Position numbers and translations under genes: made by a program | Source: Calorimonas adulescens | GTDB taxonomy: Bacteria; Bacillota; Thermoanaerobacteria; Thermoanaerobacterales; UBA4877 | DNA length: 45,912 bases | Direction of reading: 5' to 3' | Assembly (NCBI RefSeq): GCF_008274215.1 | Contig: NZ_VTPS01000021.1 | Coordinates: forward strand, 1 to 45,912 | Part shown: positions 42,156-45,912 of the stretch, one piece after another | How positions within the stretch are numbered: position 1 is the first letter of the stretch | Layout of the letters: each line of letters opens with the position of its first letter | The notes under the pieces: model-generated | The model's database searches: none | What the model was told of the DNA's origin: nothing | The model's input: the letters and a program-made list of their open reading frames with translations, nothing else

Positions 42156-44234
42156 TTAGTTGGGATCCCCTTTCTTTTTTAATGCCTCTTTAAGCAATAC
42201 CTCCAAACTTATACCAACAGACTCCCTGTCACTGTATCTTGCAATGAGCTTTTGATTGGCATAATGCTCATTTCTGCTGCGTTTAAAGATATTTGCATTA
42301 TCCTGTCTTTCAGGCTGACGGTACCCGCATGACCTTTCCGGGCATACAAGCATACGTCCTTTTCTGCTGTTCACCAGGAGCATATACCTGCCGCACATTG
42401 GACATTTTGTCCTGGTAATGTTATCAGGCCTGTATGCTTTGACATCCTGTTCAACTATTTTATTCACCAGTTCAACAGTAGTGTTTCTTATACCCTCCAT
42501 AAAATCCTTATGGCTGTCCTTGCCCGTGGCGATGTTTGACAGGCGCAGTTCCCATTGGGCTGTAAGCTCGGGCTTTCTAAGCTCCTGCGGCACAAGCTCA
42601 ATAAGCTGAATGCCCTTGGTTGTCGGGACCAGCTCCTTGCCGCGGCGTTCCACATAGTTGTTGTATAAAAGTTTTTCTATGATTTCAGCCCTGGTCGCAG
42701 GGGTACCCAGACCACCCTGCTTTATAGCCTCACGCAGTTCCTCATCTTCAACAAATTTACCGGCGCCCTCCATGGCCGTCAGGAGCGTTGCCTCTGTATA
42801 GCGGGCAGGCGGCTTTGTCTTCGATTTGTTTACCTTGCAGCCCTTAACCTGTTTTTTGTCGCCCCTGTGCTGGCAATTCAAAACCTGCTCTACGGGTGCC
42901 CCATCATCCGAATCTTCTTTCTCCGATGAATATGTTGCCACGGCTCTCCAGCCCTTATCCTTTTCTATCCTTCCCGTAGAATAAAAGATCTCACCATTGA
43001 CTTCCGTAATGATGGTAGTCTGTTCATATAAATATGGCGGGTACAGGACTGCTATAAAACGCCGTACTATTAAATCATAAAGCTTGTACTCATCAGAGTT
43101 CAGCAGAGACAGGTTTAACGGTTGGTCTGTAGGTATGATGGCATGGTGATCAGTAACCCTGCTGTTGTCGACCAAGCGCCTGGTGGTCTTAATGGGCTTT
43201 TGCAGCAGTGGCTTTACAAATTCCGCATACGGCGCTACTGCTATGCTCCTTAGCCTGCCCGGCAATGTAGGCACTATGTCAGTGCTTATATAGCGGGAGT
43301 CTGTCCTTGGATAGGTAACCAGCTTATGGTGTTCATAAAGGCTCTGGAGCAATGATAGGGTTTTTTGTGCTGAAAAGCTATACCTCCTATTGGCATCCCT
43401 CTGCAGTTCAGTAAGGTCATATGCCAGCGGTGCCGGTTCATTCTTCTCTGATACATTTACACTGGTTATAACACCGGTATGCCCCTCAATCTTAGAGATT
43501 AAATCTTCTGCTTTATGCTGCTCAAATATTCTCCCCTGACCATTTTTATCACGCCAATCGCCAAAATACTCTCCAAAGTCAACCCGTACGGTCCAGAAAT
43601 CCCTTGGTATGAAATTTTTTATCTCATTTTCCCTGTCAACTATCATGGCAAGGGTTGGGGTCTGTACCCTTCCCGCCGTGAGCTGTGCATTAAATTTACA
43701 GGCCAGGCCACGTGTAACATTGAGGCCTATCAGCCAGTCAGCCTCGGCACGACACTGTGCTGCATAGTATAGGTTGTCGTAGGAGTGGCCAGGCCTTAAA
43801 TTTTTAAACCCTTCTTTTATAGCGCTGTCTGTCTGCGATGATATCCACAGGCGTTTGAAAGGCTTCTTCCAGCCAGCCTTCATCATTATCCATCGGGCCA
43901 CAAGCTCACCTTCACGTCCGGCATCCGTAGCAATGACAAGCTCACCTATATCACGGCGCCTCATCAGGCCCTTCACAACCTTAAACTGATGTGACGTCTC
44001 CCGTATCACCTGAAGGTCCATACTCGATGGCAGCATAGGAAGATCCTCCAGCCGCCACTCCTTGTATTTCGGGTCGTAGTCCTCAGGCTCAGCCAAAGTC
44101 ACCAGATGTCCCAGTGCCCACGTGACGACATACTCAGGCCCTTCAAAATAACCCTTATTCTTATTATTGCACTTTAAAACCCTGGCTATTTCCTTGGCCA
44201 CACTGGGTTTTTCAGCCAAAACCAATGATTTCAT
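42156..44234 (-). CDS. topB: DNA topoisomerase III
   Basis: A type IA topoisomerase of 692 residues that removes negative supercoils and separates linked DNA through a tyrosine-DNA bond. The Toprim domain opens with KSLVLAEKPSVAKEIARVLK; ATDAGREGELVARWI near 100 carries the acidic Toprim residues; the active-site tyrosine is in KLVTYPRTDSRYIS near 310. A C-terminal zinc-ribbon-like pair (CPMCGRYML and CPERSCGYR) binds DNA. The Bacillus TopB has the same layout. GAGGA lies 11 bases before the ATG. The DEAD-box gene follows after 61 bases. Confidence 0.94.
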   Translation of the reverse strand: MKSLVLAEKPSVAKEIARVLKCNNKNKGYFEGPEYVVTWALGHLVTLAEPEDYDPKYKEWRLEDLPMLPSSMDLQVIRETSHQFKVVKGLMRRRDIGELVIATDAGREGELVARWIMMKAGWKKPFKRLWISSQTDSAIKEGFKNLRPGHSYDNLYYAAQCRAEADWLIGLNVTRGLACKFNAQLTAGRVQTPTLAMIVDRENEIKNFIPRDFWTVRVDFGEYFGDWRDKNGQGRIFEQHKAEDLISKIEGHTGVITSVNVSEKNEPAPLAYDLTELQRDANRRYSFSAQKTLSLLQSLYEHHKLVTYPRTDSRYISTDIVPTLPGRLRSIAVAPYAEFVKPLLQKPIKTTRRLVDNSRVTDHHAIIPTDQPLNLSLLNSDEYKLYDLIVRRFIAVLYPPYLYEQTTIITEVNGEIFYSTGRIEKDKGWRAVATYSSEKEDSDDGAPVEQVLNCQHRGDKKQVKGCKVNKSKTKPPARYTEATLLTAMEGAGKFVEDEELREAIKQGGLGTPATRAEIIEKLLYNNYVERRGKELVPTTKGIQLIELVPQELRKPELTAQWELRLSNIATGKDSHKDFMEGIRNTTVELVNKIVEQDVKAYRPDNITRTKCPMCGRYMLLVNSRKGRMLVCPERSCGYRQPERQDNANIFKRSRNEHYANQKLIARYSDRESVGISLEVLLKEALKKKGDPN

Positions 44235-44359
44235 TTATATCACTGTCCTCATATCCCTATAATTTAATACAGTTCAGTATAACACACATATATAAAATTG
44301 TCCAATTCTCAATTTTTCTGAGTTAATAATTCCAATAAATATATGACACCTATAGAGCA

Positions 44360-44396
44360 CTCCTCTGGTTTTTACCAGTGGTTATTTTTTATGATA
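44360..44396 (+). other. Hairpin with T-run in the leader of the ykvI-like gene
   Basis: On the plus strand CC-T-CTGGT and ACCAG-T-GG pair around a four-base loop with one mismatch and are followed by TTATTTTTTATG. It looks like a weak terminator but no plus-strand gene lies upstream, so it could be an attenuator of the transporter gene. No T-box or known riboswitch element was recognised around it. Confidence 0.3.
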
Positions 44397-44458
44397 AAGA
44401 TCTATAAAACTATATAGTGGGGGACAAAATAATAAAAAAAGACAGGGTGGTGGATTGT

Positions 44459-45514
44459 TTGAAAAGAGAGCTTTCTGTATTTAGCATAGCTGCTACATAC
44501 ATAGGCACGGTAGTAGGAGCAGGGTTTGCATCGGGCCAGGAGGTGCTGCAGTATTTTGGCTATCACGGCAGAGCCGGATATACAGGCATTATAGTTGCTA
44601 CAGCAATATTTGTAGTCTACGGTTACGTGATCCTTGTTTTGGGGAACAAGCTGAGCGCTGATTCTTATCATAACGTTGTAATATTTTCTACAGGGGCTTA
44701 TTTGGGTAGGGCTGTAGACTGGGTTATAACATTTTTTCTGTTCGTTGCTTTTACAGCGATGATAGCTGGCACAGGGGCAATATTTAAGGAGCAGCTTGGA
44801 CTGCCGCTTATAGTGGGCAATATCTTCATGGCTATTATTACCCTTTTGACCACACTAACCGGAATAGCAGGCATAATCAACGCCATAAGCGCTGTGGTAC
44901 CTGTCCTCATTTTAGGAGTTTTTGCTACCGGGACATATACGCTTCTTACAAACCCTGGTAGTCCATTTGCAGGAAATGTAGCGCTCAATACCACTCCTAT
45001 ACTGCCAAATCCACTGCTTTCTGGTATTGTATACGCTTCCTACAACCTGGTTATGGCCATCGCTATCCTGGTACCTCTAGGTAAAGAGATAAATAACAAA
45101 AGCAATCTTTTCAAAGGGGCTTTGTTAGGAGGTATTGGACTAGGGACATGTGCTTTGATAATTCAAACGACACTTCTTTTAAACATGCCGGAAGTATCGA
45201 GATATGAGATTCCGATGCTTTTTGTCACAAACAAAATATCACCTGTTTTTACCATTGTATACAGCCTGATACTAATATCTGAGATTTACTCAACAGCTCT
45301 TGGCGGACTATATGGGTTTGTCGCACGCTTTACAAATGCCAAAAGTACAAAGTATGTAACATATTCAGTTATCACAACTGCAGCAGCACTGGTATGCAGC
45401 CAGCTTGGATTTTCTAATATGGTCAGGTACCTTTACTCAGTGGTAGGAATAGCAGGTCTAATCCTCTTGGGAGGGCTTACATACTCTGTGCTTTCAGGAA
45501 AGCTCTCAACATAA
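44459..45514 (+). CDS. YkvI-like membrane transporter (COG3949)
   Basis: A protein of about 351 residues with ten or so membrane helices related to YkvI and the amino-acid/polyamine/organocation superfamily. The N-terminal signature SVFSIAATYIGTVVGAGFASGQEVLQYFG contains the unwound-helix glycines (GAGFASGQ) that bind substrate in such transporters. I prefer a TTG start at 44459, eight bases after AGGGTGG, since the family begins near here; a GTG at 44417 would add 14 lysine-rich residues without a good site. Substrate unknown. Its end overlaps the decayed helicase frame on the other strand. Confidence 0.85.
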   Translation: MKRELSVFSIAATYIGTVVGAGFASGQEVLQYFGYHGRAGYTGIIVATAIFVVYGYVILVLGNKLSADSYHNVVIFSTGAYLGRAVDWVITFFLFVAFTAMIAGTGAIFKEQLGLPLIVGNIFMAIITLLTTLTGIAGIINAISAVVPVLILGVFATGTYTLLTNPGSPFAGNVALNTTPILPNPLLSGIVYASYNLVMAIAILVPLGKEINNKSNLFKGALLGGIGLGTCALIIQTTLLLNMPEVSRYEIPMLFVTNKISPVFTIVYSLILISEIYSTALGGLYGFVARFTNAKSTKYVTYSVITTAAALVCSQLGFSNMVRYLYSVVGIAGLILLGGLTYSVLSGKLST

Positions 45515-45827
45515 GGGTTTTTATTACAAGATTTCTTAATTTAATATTAAACAACAAAAGGAAAATAAGAATATTTAATTCTTTTGCTAATTTTTCTGCA
45601 AATTTCTCATAAAATACATCTGGTACTGTAACAATAGGTTCTATTTGCATAGGGTCCCCAATAACAATGGCTTTACTTGTCCTCCATATCGCTCCTAAAG
45701 CAGATTGAGGAGTGGCCTGGCCAGCTTCATCGATAACCAGTATACCAAGTTCTTCCTTACCTATATACTTTAAAAACGTAGATACTGATGCAAATGTAGT
45801 GGAAACTACAGGCATGTACTGGCCCCC
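45477..45827 (-). pseudogene. Decayed superfamily I helicase/ATPase fragment
   Basis: MPVVSTTFASVSTFLKYIG, then GILVIDEAGQATPQSALG and AIVIGDPMQIEPIVTVP are motifs II and III of Dna2/UPF1-like SF1 helicases, from a much larger protein. A stop (TAA, 45840-45842) interrupts the same frame just upstream, and beyond about 45575 the sequence becomes low-complexity and unlike the family, pointing to a frameshift or deletion. No ribosome binding site is seen. It overlaps the 3' end of the ykvI-like gene antisense. Confidence 0.65.
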
Positions 45828-45839
45828 GATTATTTGGAC

Positions 45840-45911
45840 TTAAACGACTAACACTCCTCGACTCACATTATTTCTTAAAATTTCTTCATAAAATTTGCTT
45901 GGCGTCATATA
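45840..45911 (-). other. Partial reading frame at the right edge of the window
   Basis: About 23 codons (TPSKFYEEILRNNVSRGVLVV, then TAA) enter from the right edge in the same frame as the helicase fragment. I cannot name it. It may be the end of an adjacent gene or another piece of the broken helicase locus. Confidence 0.25.
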
Positions 45912-45912
45912 G

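Larger units (their letters stand above)
5949..45722. repeat. Dispersed interrupted palindrome GGCC-W-GGCC, 19 copies
   Basis: The 9-mer GGCCAGGCC or its complement GGCCTGGCC occurs at 5949, 11427, 12214, 13588, 14492, 15830, 18977, 23132, 24107, 31028, 35543, 38260, 38269 (tandem with the previous), 38923, 39055, 41960, 43701, 43787 and 45714. All lie in coding sequence or the helicase fragment. Fifteen read as Gly-Leu-Ala or Gly-Gln-Ala; the four at 11427, 15830, 24107 and 43787 are in other frames. None occurs in the first 5.9 kb. Confidence 0.8.

Noticed and set aside
44360-44458. T-box leader of the ykvI-like gene
   Set aside because: The conserved AGGGTGGNACCGCG element is missing; the AGGGTGG seen is better explained as a ribosome binding site.
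1-45912. CRISPR array, tRNA or rRNA genes
   Set aside because: No regularly spaced direct repeats and no recognisable tRNA or rRNA sequence was found on either strand by reading.

Overview
The window looks like chromosomal DNA of a strictly anaerobic, spore-forming member of the Clostridia, possibly thermophilic (Thermoanaerobacterales-like). This is inferred from a Ni-CO dehydrogenase set (cooF, cooS, cooC), an alpha/beta-type small acid-soluble spore protein, a Fur/PerR regulator, a cobalamin riboswitch, a BusR-type regulator beside a compatible-solute transporter, and strong AGGAGG-type ribosome binding sites. The genus cannot be fixed from the sequence alone. Almost every gene is on the minus strand; perR, the B3/B4-domain gene, pckA and the ykvI-like gene are on the plus strand. 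No rRNA, tRNA or CRISPR array was seen.

Layout. 1-4.4 kb: a CO dehydrogenase island (cooF-cooS-cooC, minus strand) with a decayed transposase between cooS and cooC, an unexplained reading frame just past the cooC stop, and a candidate Rex operator in front of cooF. 4.4-8 kb: a coupled run of HAD phosphatase, DUF362/ferredoxin protein and Na/phosphate symporter. 8-11.1 kb: a class III aminotransferase divergent from perR, then a class I/II aminotransferase. 11.2-19.6 kb: a nine-gene cobalamin uptake and late-synthesis operon (btuF-btuC-btuD-cobQ-cbiB-cobD-cobU-cobS-cobC) behind a B12 riboswitch with a visible promoter, terminator and antiterminator. 19.6-28.7 kb: ogt, a VanW/G5 protein, a soluble chemoreceptor-like protein with an N-terminal nucleotide-binding-like domain, nth, queG, an ABC-class ATPase of unknown role, a LonB-type protease and a spore protein. 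28.9-33.5 kb: an OpuC/glycine-betaine-type ABC transporter with two binding proteins and one permease, its likely BusR (GntR + RCK_C) repressor, and a small unknown gene. 33.5-45.9 kb: B3/B4 protein, RluA pseudouridine synthase, MFS transporter, pckA, murJ, galU, DEAD-box helicase, topB, a YkvI-like transporter and a decayed helicase fragment at the right edge.

How they fit: CO oxidation and Wood-Ljungdahl-type metabolism use corrinoids, and QueG is itself cobalamin dependent, so the B12 operon serves both. PerR, Rex-like and BusR-like sites suggest peroxide, NADH/NAD and cyclic-di-AMP/osmotic control respectively; these are inferences from motifs and neighbours.

Most unusual signals: an interrupted palindrome GGCC-W-GGCC that occurs 19 times in 46 kb in several reading frames, and the fusion of a Rossmann-like domain to a methyl-accepting chemotaxis signalling domain without membrane segments.
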